NCBI RefSeq assembly: GCF_030704685.1
Contig: NZ_JAUZDX010000006.1
Location: forward strand, 62,001-126,000
Length of the DNA stretch: 64,000 bases
Direction: 5' to 3'
Source of the DNA: Acidovorax sp. A1169
GTDB lineage: Bacteria; Pseudomonadota; Gammaproteobacteria; Burkholderiales; Burkholderiaceae_C
Positions 24,794 to 33,768 of the stretch are shown piece by piece. How positions within the stretch are numbered: position 1 is the first letter of the stretch; each line of letters opens with the position of its first letter. Both the position numbers and the translations under genes were made by a program. The notes under the pieces were generated by a model. The model did not search any database. It saw only the letters and a program-made list of their open reading frames with translations, and had not been told where the DNA came from.

Positions 24794-26575
24794 TTGACTA
24801 CCGACACCCTCATCCTGCTGGCCGCGCTGGCCCTTGTCCTGTTGCTGCTGGTGCTCGTGCTGCTGCGCCGCACGCGCGTCGATCTGCCGCCCGAGCTGGC
24901 GGCCCGCCTGCAGGCGCTGGAGCAGACGGCCCAGGCCACGCAACTGGCCGTGGCCCGCAACGACGGGGCCATGGAAGCCCTGGCCCAGCAGATGCGTGGC
25001 TTTACGCAGACTACCCAGGCTACGCTAGAGACCGTGCGCCACGCCGTGGACGAGCGCCTGGCCCAGGCCGTGACCGAGTCGCGCAATGGCCGGGCCGAAC
25101 TGCTGGCCGCGTTCGGCGTTTTCGAGGGACAACTGGCCAAGCGCTTCGACGGGCTGCAGCAGTCCGTGGCGGGCCGGCTGGAGGAAAGCAGCAAGGCACT
25201 GCTGGCCAACCTGGCGCAGGGCCAGGCCGATTCGGCCGTGGCGCGCAAGGAGCTGTCGGACACGCTCACCGGTTTTCGCACCGAGCTCACCACCACCACG
25301 GCCGGGCTGGCGGCCGAAAGCGTCAAGTCGCGCGAGGCCATGGCCGAGAGCGGGGTGCTGTTCGAAAAGCGCATCCAGGAGCGCTTCGAGGCGCTGACCC
25401 TGGCCACGCGCACCACGCTCGACTCGCTCAAGGGCGACATCCAGAGCCAGCTCGGGACCATGTCCGGCGCGCTCAAGGACCAGCTCGAAGCCAATGGCAA
25501 CCAGATCCGCCACCAGTTCTCGGTGCTGCAGGACGCCGTCTCGCAGCAGCTCACCGGCATGCTGCAAGGCAGCCAGACCAATGCCGAGCAGCTGCGCAAT
25601 GCGCTCAACGAGCGCCTGGCTGCCATCCAGGCCGACAACTCCACCAAGCTCGAAGAGATGCGCCGCACGGTGGACGAAAAACTGCACGCCACGCTGGAGC
25701 AGCGCCTGGGCGAGTCCTTCAAGCTGGTGAGCGACCGCCTGGAGCAGGTGCACAAGGGCCTGGGCGAGATGCAGACCCTGGCCGGCAGCGTGGGGGACTT
25801 GAAGCGCGTGATGACCAACGTGAAGTCGCGCGGCACCTGGGGCGAAATGCAGCTCGGCGCCATCATCGAGAACGTGCTCACGCCCGACCAGTTCGCGCGC
25901 AACGTGAAGACCGTGCCGGGAAGCGACGACCTGGTGGAGTTCGCCATCCGCCTGCCGGGCAAGAGCGACGAGCACCCCGTGTGGCTGCCCATCGACTCCA
26001 AGTACCCGGTGGAGCAATACCAGCGCCTTATGGATGCACAGGACGCAGCGGACAAGGGGCTCATCGCCTCGGCCGGCAACGCCTTCGAGACCTCGATCAA
26101 GCTTGAGGCGAAGAAGATCTTTGCCAAGTATGTCTCGCCCCCGCACACCACCGATTTCGCCGTGCTCTACCTGCCGACCGAGGGCCTGTTCGCCGAGGTG
26201 ATCCGCCGCCCCGGTCTGGTGGAAGCGCTGCAGAACGACTGCCGCGTGATGATCACCGGCCCCGCCAACCTGGCGGCCATGCTCAACAGCCTGCAGATGG
26301 GCTTCAAGACCCTGGCCATCGAAAAGCGCTCGTCCGAGGTCTGGAGCCTGCTGGGCATGGTCAAGACCGAGTTTGCCAAGTTCGGCGACGTGGTCGAGGC
26401 CACCAAGAAATCCATCGACTCGGCCGCCAAGCGCTTTGAAGAAGTCGGCGTGCGCACCCGCGCCATCCAGAAGCGCCTGCGTGACGTGCAGGACCTGCCC
26501 GCACCCGATGTGGCAGGCGTCCCCGTGCTGCGGCCCCCGATGTCGGCGGCTGACGCGCAGGACGAGCTGCTGTGA
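24794..26575 (+). CDS. rmuC: DNA recombination protein RmuC
   Basis: A protein of about 593 residues. One N-terminal membrane anchor (TLILLAALALVLLLLVLVLL) is followed by about 280 residues of coiled coil and the RmuC nuclease-like domain. The latter includes LKRVMTNVKSRGTWGEMQLG, VEFAIRLPGKSD, WLPIDSKYPVEQYQRLMDAQ, FAVLYLPTEGLFAEVIRRPG and GPANLAAMLNSLQMGFKTLA. RmuC limits inversions and is thought to act on DNA near the membrane. The start is unclear: TTG 24794 gives a typical short lead before the anchor, while GTG 24752 adds 14 residues. Its end overlaps the next gene by four bases. Confidence 0.92.
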   Translation: MTTDTLILLAALALVLLLLVLVLLRRTRVDLPPELAARLQALEQTAQATQLAVARNDGAMEALAQQMRGFTQTTQATLETVRHAVDERLAQAVTESRNGRAELLAAFGVFEGQLAKRFDGLQQSVAGRLEESSKALLANLAQGQADSAVARKELSDTLTGFRTELTTTTAGLAAESVKSREAMAESGVLFEKRIQERFEALTLATRTTLDSLKGDIQSQLGTMSGALKDQLEANGNQIRHQFSVLQDAVSQQLTGMLQGSQTNAEQLRNALNERLAAIQADNSTKLEEMRRTVDEKLHATLEQRLGESFKLVSDRLEQVHKGLGEMQTLAGSVGDLKRVMTNVKSRGTWGEMQLGAIIENVLTPDQFARNVKTVPGSDDLVEFAIRLPGKSDEHPVWLPIDSKYPVEQYQRLMDAQDAADKGLIASAGNAFETSIKLEAKKIFAKYVSPPHTTDFAVLYLPTEGLFAEVIRRPGLVEALQNDCRVMITGPANLAAMLNSLQMGFKTLAIEKRSSEVWSLLGMVKTEFAKFGDVVEATKKSIDSAAKRFEEVGVRTRAIQKRLRDVQDLPAPDVAGVPVLRPPMSAADAQDELL

Positions 26576-27747
26576 ACGCGGCGCTGGCCCGCCTGATCGC
26601 CGGCCAGATCTGCGTGCACGCCTGCATGGCGGGCATGCGCCTGGCCGCCCCTCTGCTGGCCCTGCGCGAAGGCTACAGCGCCGCCGCCGTGGGGGTGCTG
26701 CTGGCCTTGTTCGCGCTCACCCAGGTGTTCCTGGCGCTGCCGGCCGGGCGCTATGCCGACCGCCATGGCCTCAAGCGCCCGGTGGGCTATTCCGTGGCCG
26801 TGGCCACCGCAGGCGCTGCGGCTGCGCTGGTGTTCCCGGTGTTCCCCGTGCTGTGCCTGGCGGCGCTGGCCACCGGGGGCGCCACGGGCGCGGCCACCAT
26901 TGCGCTGCAGCGCCATGTGGGGCGCGCCGCGCACGATGCCACGGCGCTCAAGCAGGTGTTCAGCTGGCTGGCCATCGGGCCGGCGGTGTCCAACTTCATC
27001 GGGCCGTTCTGCGCCGGGCTCATGATCGACCATGCCGGCGTCATCGCCGGCGACACCCAGGGCTACCGTGCGGCGTTCGCGCTCATGGCGCTGCTGCCGC
27101 TGGCCACCTGGTTCTGGGTGCGCGACACCGTGGAGCTGCCGCCGGTGATCGCCGCAGCCGGCGGCCCGCCCCAGCGCGCCTGGGACCTGATGAACGAGGT
27201 GCCGTTCCGGCGCCTGCTCATCGTCAACTGGATCCTCTCCTCGTGCTGGGATGTGCACACCTTCGTGGTGCCGTTGATCGGGCATGAGAGGGGGCTGTCG
27301 GCATCGGTCATTGGCTCCATCCTTGGGGCGTTTGCGATTGCCGCGGCCGTCATCCGCGTGCTGATGCCCCTGGTGGCCGAGCACCTGCGCGAGCGCGTGG
27401 TGGTGGCCGCGGCCATGGTCGCCACGGCGGCGCTGTTTGCGGTGTACCCGGTGATGCCCACCGCGCTCACCATGGGCCTGTGCTCGGTGCTGCTGGGCTT
27501 TGCGCTGGGTTCGGTGCAGCCCATGGTGATGAGCCTGCTGCACCAGATCACGCCCTCCCACCGCCATGGCGAGGCGCTGGGCTTGCGCCTCATGGCCATC
27601 AACGCATCGAGCGTGCTCATGCCCATGCTGTTCGGCACCGCCGGTGCCGTGATCGGTGTGGGCGGGGTGTTTTGGGTGGTAGGCGCCGCCGTGGGGGCCG
27701 GTGCGCGCCTGGCCTGGAACATGGGCAAGCCGCAGGCGGCGCACTGA
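26572..27747 (+). CDS. MFS transporter
   Basis: A 391-residue inner-membrane transporter with twelve predicted spans. GRYADRHGLKRPVG between spans 2 and 3 is the MFS motif A, and RVLMPLVAEHLRERVVV in the second half is its partner. A GTG start overlaps the rmuC stop (GTGA), so it is translationally coupled to rmuC. The sequence resembles putative drug or metabolite efflux pumps, but no substrate can be named. Confidence 0.88.
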   Translation: MNAALARLIAGQICVHACMAGMRLAAPLLALREGYSAAAVGVLLALFALTQVFLALPAGRYADRHGLKRPVGYSVAVATAGAAAALVFPVFPVLCLAALATGGATGAATIALQRHVGRAAHDATALKQVFSWLAIGPAVSNFIGPFCAGLMIDHAGVIAGDTQGYRAAFALMALLPLATWFWVRDTVELPPVIAAAGGPPQRAWDLMNEVPFRRLLIVNWILSSCWDVHTFVVPLIGHERGLSASVIGSILGAFAIAAAVIRVLMPLVAEHLRERVVVAAAMVATAALFAVYPVMPTALTMGLCSVLLGFALGSVQPMVMSLLHQITPSHRHGEALGLRLMAINASSVLMPMLFGTAGAVIGVGGVFWVVGAAVGAGARLAWNMGKPQAAH

Positions 27748-27921
27748 TGGCGGCCCTTTTGTAAAAAAACGCCTGTGCTGCTGAAATCGGAGTAGATTTC
27801 GGTAGCGTCTGCTCACATCGTTTGCAAAAAGCTGCATGGCCGGCCCGACTTTGGGGTGCCGGCCTGGTGGCCTTGCGGCTGTCTCGGGGCAAGACGCCCA
27901 ACCCGCATGAGGAGACTTCCC

Positions 27922-29262
27922 ATGGGTGTTTTTCGTCTCGCCCGCTGTGGCGTGGGGCCGCTGGCCCTCTCATCCCTGCTGTGGCTGGCGCCCGTGGTGG
28001 CGGCGCAGGCCGATGCGCTGATCGACCAGGCGGCGGCCCTGGTGCAGCGCGGTGCTGCCCGCGAGGCCTTTGACCTGCTCGATGCGCAGGAGGCGGCCCG
28101 CGCGGGCGACCCCGCCTTCGATGCCGCGATGGGCAGCGCCGCCCATGCCGCAGGCCAGTACAGCCGCGCCGTGATGGCATGGGAGCGCGTGGTGGCCGCA
28201 CAGCCGGACAACATGGCCGCGCAGGTGGCACTGGCCCGTGCCCTGTATGCCGTGGGGGACCAGCGCGGCGCGCTGGCCCTGTCCGAACTTGCCCGGGCAC
28301 AGGGCATCCCGGTGGATGCCGCACTCAGCATCGACCAGTTCCTGGTCTCCTACGACCGGGCCGCAAGCGATGGCGGCTCCAGCCTCAAGGGCTATGCTGA
28401 GCTGGCGCTGGGACATGACTCCAATGTGAATGCCGGGCCGGCATCGATGCTGCTCCCATCCCCGGTGCCGGGCACGCCGGCGTGGACGCTGGCGCCCTCG
28501 GCCCTGGCGCGGTCGACCGATTTCCTGGCGGCGCTGGTGGCGGTGCGCGGGCGCTACGTGATGGACGCACGCTGGTCCCTGGTCGGCGCTGCGGCGGGTA
28601 CGCCACGCCGCAACGAGGGCGGCGCCGGCGCATTCGATTCCGACCAGTTCGATGCCAGCGCCGGTGTGTCCTGGCGCTCGGAGCGACACGAATTGATCGT
28701 GCAGGGGCAGGGCGCCTACTATGCGCTGGATGGCAAGCGGCTGCGCAGCATCGGCGGGGTGCTGGGCGAGTGGATCTACCGGCTCGATGGCTTTCGCCAG
28801 TGGGGTAGCTTTGTGCAGTCGGCGCGCCTGCACTACCCCACGCAGCCGCTGCGCGACGTGCAGCGCACGGTGCTGGGTACCACCTACGCCCATGTGTTCC
28901 GCGAAGGCAGCGTGGCCTATGCGGGCGTACATGGCGGGCGCGAGGAGCCCGACGCGGCCGGTGTGGACTACCTCGGCCACCGCCTGGTGGGCGTGCGTGC
29001 GGGCGGGCAACTGGCGCTGGCCCGCAACTGGGCGCTGTTCGCCAACCTGGACTGGGAGCGGCGTCGCTATGGCGCGGCCGACCCGTTCTTCGCCGTGGTG
29101 CGGCGCGACCGGCAGGTGAATGCCTCGCTGGGAGTGTCATGGGTTCCTGCCACGGCCTGGCGCATCACGCCGCAGTGGACCGGCACGCACAACGACTCCA
29201 CGCTGCCAGTCTCCGAATACCGGCGGCGCATCTGGTCCGTCACCGTTAGGCGCGAGTTTTGA
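27922..29262 (+). CDS. TPR protein with C-terminal outer-membrane barrel (DUF560-like)
   Basis: A 446-residue exported protein. The signal peptide (PLALSSLLWLAPVVAAQA) is followed by two or three TPR-like helix pairs (LIDQAAALVQRGAAREAFDL, AVMAWERVVAAQPDNMAAQV). From about residue 155 the protein consists of alternating beta strands with aromatic ends, finishing RRRIWSVTVRREF with a C-terminal Phe, as in outer-membrane barrels. The plan resembles surface lipoprotein assembly modifiers (SLAM/DUF560). AGGAGACTTCCC precedes the ATG. It is followed after 19 bp by a FecR-domain gene, suggesting a two-gene envelope operon. Confidence 0.75.
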   Translation: MGVFRLARCGVGPLALSSLLWLAPVVAAQADALIDQAAALVQRGAAREAFDLLDAQEAARAGDPAFDAAMGSAAHAAGQYSRAVMAWERVVAAQPDNMAAQVALARALYAVGDQRGALALSELARAQGIPVDAALSIDQFLVSYDRAASDGGSSLKGYAELALGHDSNVNAGPASMLLPSPVPGTPAWTLAPSALARSTDFLAALVAVRGRYVMDARWSLVGAAAGTPRRNEGGAGAFDSDQFDASAGVSWRSERHELIVQGQGAYYALDGKRLRSIGGVLGEWIYRLDGFRQWGSFVQSARLHYPTQPLRDVQRTVLGTTYAHVFREGSVAYAGVHGGREEPDAAGVDYLGHRLVGVRAGGQLALARNWALFANLDWERRRYGAADPFFAVVRRDRQVNASLGVSWVPATAWRITPQWTGTHNDSTLPVSEYRRRIWSVTVRREF

Positions 29263-29281
29263 ACACAGAAGAGGTGCAGCC

Positions 29282-30349
29282 ATGAAAACCGAACCTCGCC
29301 TGTCCCGTATCGCCCTGCTCATGGCCATGGTGGCCGCCTGGCCGGCATCGGGCCTGGCTGCGGCTGGCCTGGTGCAATTTGCCACCGGCGAGGTCAGCCT
29401 GCGCCGGGGCGATGCCACCAGCGGCGTGGCCAAGGGCGCCGAAGTGGACGCGGGCGATGTGCTCCTCACCGGCAGTGCGGGGCGGGCCCAGATCCGCTTC
29501 ACAGACGGTGGCCTGGTGGCGCTGTACCCGGATTCGCAGTTCACCGTGACCCGGTATTCCGACAGTGGCGACGTGGCGCAGGACGGCTTTGCGGTGACCT
29601 TGCTGCGCGGCGGCATGCGTGCGATCACGGGCCTGATCGGCAAGCGCAACCCGGGCAGTTACAAGGTCATCACGCCCACGGCCGTGGTGGGTATCCGGGG
29701 CTCGGCCTTCCTGGTGGGCTTCAATGCGCAGGGCCAGCTCACGGTGGCTGGCGAACAGGACGAAATAGAGGTTTGTACCGAGGCGGGCTGTGTCGGCGTG
29801 AAGGCCGGCGAGGCGGTGCTGGTGCTGTCCAGCCAGAAGCTGCCGGTGTACACGAACACGCGCGCACTGCTGCCCTTGCCCGCGCTACCCCTGCCGCAGA
29901 TGGCGGGCGATCAGTTGGGCGGCGATGGCCACCGCACCAGCGTGTTCGTCATTCCACCGCCTCCTCCTCCTCCTCCCCCACCGCCGGTGCATGTGCCGCC
30001 TCCGCCGCCTGTGGTGGATCCGGTGTTGCCTTTGCCACCACCTCCGCCGCCACTGCCACCGCCAGCCCCTGTTCCGCTGCCACTACCGCCGCCACCTCCC
30101 CCGCCACCGGGGCCGGTTCAGCCGCCGATACCTGCACCGGGTCCTGCGCCGGTACCGGTGCCGCCACCGGAGGTCGTACCTGCGCCGCCACCGCCCAGTA
30201 CCGGCACGGGCACCACTCCAGGCGCCACGACGACACCGCCCGCCACAACGCCACCCCGACCCGTGCCGCCGCCGCCAACGTTCACGCCCATCTTCGTGCT
30301 GCCGCCAGGGGTGGTCTTGCTGCCTCCGTCACCGCCCCCGATACGCTGA
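29282..30349 (+). CDS. FecR-domain protein with long proline-rich tail
   Basis: A 355-residue exported protein. The signal peptide ends near GLAAA. Residues 30-165 form a FecR domain: VQFATGEVSLRRGDATSGVA, GDVLLTGSAGRAQIRF, DSQFTVTRYSD and TPTAVVGIRGSAFLVGF. From residue 220 to the end the chain is almost entirely proline with Val, Leu and Thr, including runs of eight to eleven prolines. Such tails span the cell wall or bind partners. AGAGGTG lies just before the ATG. It probably acts with the barrel protein upstream. The classic FecR sigma-factor partner is absent. Confidence 0.8.
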   Translation: MKTEPRLSRIALLMAMVAAWPASGLAAAGLVQFATGEVSLRRGDATSGVAKGAEVDAGDVLLTGSAGRAQIRFTDGGLVALYPDSQFTVTRYSDSGDVAQDGFAVTLLRGGMRAITGLIGKRNPGSYKVITPTAVVGIRGSAFLVGFNAQGQLTVAGEQDEIEVCTEAGCVGVKAGEAVLVLSSQKLPVYTNTRALLPLPALPLPQMAGDQLGGDGHRTSVFVIPPPPPPPPPPPVHVPPPPPVVDPVLPLPPPPPPLPPPAPVPLPLPPPPPPPPGPVQPPIPAPGPAPVPVPPPEVVPAPPPPSTGTGTTPGATTTPPATTPPRPVPPPPTFTPIFVLPPGVVLLPPSPPPIR

Positions 30350-30443
30350 TTCCGTTCCAGCAGGGCATGCGCAGTGGCGCCCACCACTTGACGGCCCCAA
30401 GGGCTGCCGCTGCCGTCCCCGGCCGCGCCGGGGCGCGAAGCGT

Positions 30444-31307
30444 TCAGATCTTGTAGAACGACTTGATCAGGTCCCAGGCTTCCTGGGGGTCGTCGGTGTA
30501 GTGAAAGAGCTTCAGGTCCTGCTCCGAGATCGTGCCTTCTTCCACCAGCACGTCGAAGTTGACCAGCCGCTTCCAGTAGTCGGTGCCAAAGAGCACGATG
30601 GGCACGGGCTTGGCCTTGCCGGTCTGCACCAGGGTCAGCACCTCGAACAGTTCGTCCAGCGTGCCGAAGCCGCCAGGGAAGGCCACCAGCGCCTTGGCAC
30701 GCATCATGAAATGCATCTTGCGCAGTGCGAAGTAGTGGAACTTGTAGCACAGCGAGGGCGAGATGAAGCGGTTGCCGCTCTGCTCGTGGGGCAGGGCGAT
30801 GTTCAGGCCCACGTTGAGCGCGCCCACATCATGGGCGCCGCGGTTGGCGGCTTCCATGATGCCGGGGCCGCCGCCGGTGCACACGTAGATGCGGTCGGCC
30901 GGCGCATTGCGTTCGCTGTGCTCGGCCACCAGGCGGGCGAACTGGCGCGCCAGATCGTAGTAGCGCGCATTGCGCACGGCCTGCCGGGCCTTGGCAATGG
31001 CGGCCTCGTCGCCGCCGGCCTCGGCAGCGGTCAGCTGTTCGGCCGCCTCGTCGGGGGCGACGAAGCGGGCGCTGCCATAGACCACCACCGTGCTCTCGAT
31101 GCCCTGCGCGGCCTGGCCCAGGTCGGGCTTGAGCATCTCCAGCTGGAAGCGGATGCCGCGCGTCTCGCGGCGGAACAAAAATTCGGGGTCGGCAAACGCC
31201 AGGCGGTAGGCATCGGCATGCAGCGGGTTGCCTTGGGAGGCATGGGTCTGCAGTTCGGCCCAGGCATCGGCCAGGCGGCTCTCGTTGAGTTGGGTATTGG
31301 CGTCCAT
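30444..31307 (-). CDS. LOG-family Rossmann protein (TIGR00730 type)
   Basis: A 287-residue cytoplasmic protein of the LOG/lysine-decarboxylase-like family. YVCTGGGPGIMEAANRGAHD and FPGGFGTLDELFEVLTLVQT give the GGGxGxM and PGGxGTxxE motifs of nucleotide 5'-monophosphate phosphoribohydrolases, which release the base from AMP or CMP (PpnN/LOG-like). The N-terminal 70 residues are an extra helical region as in the longer bacterial forms. The start ATG 31307 lacks a good ribosome site. Between it and crcB lies a palindromic element. The biological substrate is not known. Confidence 0.88.
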   Translation of the reverse strand: MDANTQLNESRLADAWAELQTHASQGNPLHADAYRLAFADPEFLFRRETRGIRFQLEMLKPDLGQAAQGIESTVVVYGSARFVAPDEAAEQLTAAEAGGDEAAIAKARQAVRNARYYDLARQFARLVAEHSERNAPADRIYVCTGGGPGIMEAANRGAHDVGALNVGLNIALPHEQSGNRFISPSLCYKFHYFALRKMHFMMRAKALVAFPGGFGTLDELFEVLTLVQTGKAKPVPIVLFGTDYWKRLVNFDVLVEEGTISEQDLKLFHYTDDPQEAWDLIKSFYKI

Positions 31308-31376
31308 GGGGCCATTGTGCCGAGATTCTGTGGCACTTTCTGGCGCAAGGGTGCTCTTTTTGTGAGCAACCGCCTC

Positions 31377-31481
31377 ATACGGTTTTGCATTTAATCGGAT
31401 AACTAGACGGGGAGCCGCAGACAGTGCTGTAGCACGGCAAGGCGAACCAACGACGTTATACGTTTGAAGGCAAATCCGTAT
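31377..31481. repeat. Palindromic element D next to crcB
   Basis: A 105 bp element with inverted ends ATACGGTTTTGCATTTAA and, on the minus strand, ATACGGATTTGCCTTCAA (15 of 18 match). The middle reads CAGTGCTGTAGCACGGCAAG and CGAACCAACGACG, loosely like the middle of the elements at 4188 and 14608. Its right end coincides with the crcB stop codon. Confidence 0.65.
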
Positions 31482-31867
31482 CAGGCACGCTGTGCGAGAA
31501 ACCAGGTGGCGCTCTGGATGCCCAAGACAGTCAGCACCAGCGAACCCACCACGTGCATCCCGGCCGTGCCCAGTGCCAGAAGATAGCGCTGCTGCATCAG
31601 CATGGTCACCACTTCGGCCGAGAAGCTCGAGAAGGTGGTGAGCCCTCCGAGGAAGCCGGTGACCAAGGCCAGGCGCCATGCAGGATCGAGCTGCGGCAAG
31701 GCCTGGAACACCGCCACGGCCACGCCGATGAGGTAGCCGCCCACCAGGTTGGCGGCCAGCGTGCCCCAGGGCAGAAGGGAGGTGCCTGTGGTGAGCCACA
31801 GGCCCAGACGCCAGCGGGCCAGTGCGCCCAGGCTGGCTCCAATGCAGATGGCAAGAATGGGCAGCAT
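31481..31867 (-). CDS. crcB: Fluoride exporter CrcB (Fluc)
   Basis: A 128-residue inner-membrane fluoride channel with four hydrophobic segments. GASLGALARWRLGLWL, GTLAANLVGGYLIGV and GFLGGLTTFSSFSAEVVTML carry the conserved Asn, Gly and TTFSTF-like residues that line the dual-topology pore. The length is typical. No fluoride riboswitch is visible in the 55 bp before the start; instead there is a strong hairpin. It is on the same strand as the TRAP genes. Confidence 0.95.
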   Translation of the reverse strand: MLPILAICIGASLGALARWRLGLWLTTGTSLLPWGTLAANLVGGYLIGVAVAVFQALPQLDPAWRLALVTGFLGGLTTFSSFSAEVVTMLMQQRYLLALGTAGMHVVGSLVLTVLGIQSATWFLAQRA

Positions 31868-31880
31868 GGCGCCAATGTAC

Positions 31881-31914
31881 CAGCGGCAGCGGCACGTCTG
31901 TGCCGCTGCTGCTG
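31881..31914 (-). terminator. Strong hairpin after dctM, before crcB
   Basis: CAGCGGCAGCGGCAC and GTGCCGCTGCTGCTG pair at 14 of 15 positions around a GTCT loop. There is no T run, so it may be an attenuator or mRNA-protecting stem at the end of the TRAP operon rather than a full terminator. Confidence 0.45.
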
Positions 31915-31922
31915 CGCGTCGC

Positions 31923-33230
31923 TCAGCGCGTCGTCGCCATCTGCTGCGGCAGCCAGGTGACGATGCCCGGGAAGATGTAGATCAGCGCCACGGCGCCGCA
32001 CATGAGCAGGAACATCGGCATGGCCGTCTTGGCGATCCAGGGCAACTGGCGATTGGTCATGCCCTGCAGCACGAACAGGTTGAAGCCCACCGGCGGCGTG
32101 ATCTGCGCCATCTCCACCACCAGCACGATGAAGATGCCGAACCAGATGGGGTCGATGCCAGCCGCCTGTACCGTGGGCATGAGCACGCCCATGGTCAGCA
32201 CCACCATCGAGATGCCGTCCAGGAAGCAGCCCAGGATGATGAAGAACACGGCCAGCGCAGCGATCAGCTGGGCCTTGTTCAGCCCCAGCGACGCGATCCA
32301 TTCGGCCAGGTGCCGGGGCAGCCCGATGTAGCCCATGGACAGCGTCAGGAAGGCGGCGCCCGCCAGGATCAGTGCGATCATGCAGTACAGCCGCGTGGCC
32401 CCCATGAGCGAATCCCTGAAGGTGCTCCAACTCATGGAGCCCTGTACCGTGGAGAGCACCAGCGAGCCGACCACGCCCACGGCTGCGGCTTCGGTGGCAG
32501 TGGCAAAACCGGTGTAGATGGACCCCAACACCGCCACGATCAGCAACACCACCGGAATCAGGCTGCGCGACTCCGAGAGTTTCTCCATGAACGTCATCTT
32601 TTTGTCCGCAGCGGGAACCTGGTCGGGATTGCGCAGCGCCCACACCATGATGTAGCCCGAGAACAGGGCCGCCAGCAGAATGCCCGGGAATACCCCCGCG
32701 ATGAACAGCTGCGAGATCGAGACCTCGGCCGATACGCCGTAGACGATCATGATGATCGATGGCGGGATCAGCAACCCCAGGGTACTGGCGCCCGCCAGCG
32801 TGCCTACGACCATCTTTTCCGGGTAGCCCCGTCGCGTGAGCTCGGGCAGCGTCATCTTGCCGATGGTGGCGCAGGTGGCGGCGCTGGAGCCAGAGACGGC
32901 CGCGAAGATGGTGCAGCCCACCACGTTGGTGTGCAGTAGTCGCCCGGGCAGCGACTGGACCCAGGGTGCAAGGCCCTTGAACATGTCTTGCGACAGCCGG
33001 GTGCGGAACAGGATTTCGCCCATCCAGATGAACAGGGGCAGGGCCGTCAGCGTCCAGCTGGAGGCTGAGCCCCAGATCGTCACTGCCATGGCATCGCCCG
33101 CAGGGCGCGCGGCAAACAACTGCATGCCGATCCAGGCCACGCCGGACAGCGTGAGCCCGATCCAGACACCGCTGCCCAGGATCAGGAACAGCGAAAGAAC
33201 CAACAGGCCGGTAATGGCGATATCACTCAT
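31923..33230 (-). CDS. dctM: TRAP transporter large permease
   Basis: A 435-residue inner-membrane protein with about twelve hydrophobic spans, the main channel of a TRAP transporter driven by a sodium gradient. IWMGEILFRTRLSQDMFKGL, GSSAATCATIGKMTLPELTR and GLLIPPSIIMIVYGVSAEVS are typical DctM blocks, as is QITPPVGFNLFVLQGMTNRQ near the end. It is the last of three genes ordered dctP-dctQ-dctM on this strand, with a 15-bp gap to dctQ. Confidence 0.95.
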   Translation of the reverse strand: MSDIAITGLLVLSLFLILGSGVWIGLTLSGVAWIGMQLFAARPAGDAMAVTIWGSASSWTLTALPLFIWMGEILFRTRLSQDMFKGLAPWVQSLPGRLLHTNVVGCTIFAAVSGSSAATCATIGKMTLPELTRRGYPEKMVVGTLAGASTLGLLIPPSIIMIVYGVSAEVSISQLFIAGVFPGILLAALFSGYIMVWALRNPDQVPAADKKMTFMEKLSESRSLIPVVLLIVAVLGSIYTGFATATEAAAVGVVGSLVLSTVQGSMSWSTFRDSLMGATRLYCMIALILAGAAFLTLSMGYIGLPRHLAEWIASLGLNKAQLIAALAVFFIILGCFLDGISMVVLTMGVLMPTVQAAGIDPIWFGIFIVLVVEMAQITPPVGFNLFVLQGMTNRQLPWIAKTAMPMFLLMCGAVALIYIFPGIVTWLPQQMATTR

Positions 33231-33245
33231 GGGGGCGGCCTTGTG

Positions 33246-33755
33246 TCATTCGTTTCGCAGGGCTTCGCCAGGCGATGCCTGGCTGCGCCTGTCCAGGATC
33301 TCGAGCACCAGCTCGTCGATGAAGGCGATGGCCAGGATCACGGTGCCCAGGGCCATGGCAATCTGGGGGATCCACAGTGGCGTGGCATCGTTGCTGGTGG
33401 AGATGTCGTGGAACTCGTGTGACTGCCAGGCCAGCTTGCAGCTGTACGCGGCAAACAGCAGCGCCAGCAGGCAGGCGATGGCCAGCGCCCAGATCTCGAA
33501 GGCCTTCTTGGCCTTGCCCTTGAGCGCGTTGAGCAGCAAGGTCACGCGGATGTGCTCGCCCCGCTTGAGCGTGTGAGCCAGTGCCAGAAAGCCCGAAGCG
33601 GCCATGAGGTAGCCGGCATAGGCATCGGCCCCGGGAACGTGGAAATGCAGCTGGCGGCTGACGATGGACAGCAGCACCATTCCAAGCAATCCAACCATGA
33701 AAAGCGCCGCCAGGGCGGCGGCGCTGTCGTACACGAAATCAAGCAGTCGGCGCAT
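33246..33755 (-). CDS. dctQ: TRAP transporter small permease
   Basis: A 169-residue inner-membrane subunit with four spans. The patterns MVLLSIVSRQLHFHVPGADA, MAASGFLALAHTLKRGEHIR and WIPQIAMALGTVILAIAFID match DctQ subunits, which anchor the binding protein interaction and support DctM. It lies 13 bp after dctP and 15 bp before dctM. Confidence 0.93.
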   Translation of the reverse strand: MRRLLDFVYDSAAALAALFMVGLLGMVLLSIVSRQLHFHVPGADAYAGYLMAASGFLALAHTLKRGEHIRVTLLLNALKGKAKKAFEIWALAIACLLALLFAAYSCKLAWQSHEFHDISTSNDATPLWIPQIAMALGTVILAIAFIDELVLEILDRRSQASPGEALRNE

Positions 33756-33768
33756 GTTGGCGTCGTGC

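Noticed and set aside
31868-31922. Possible fluoride riboswitch before crcB
   Set aside because: Only 55 bp lie before the start. They contain a simple long hairpin and none of the conserved riboswitch pseudoknot segments.
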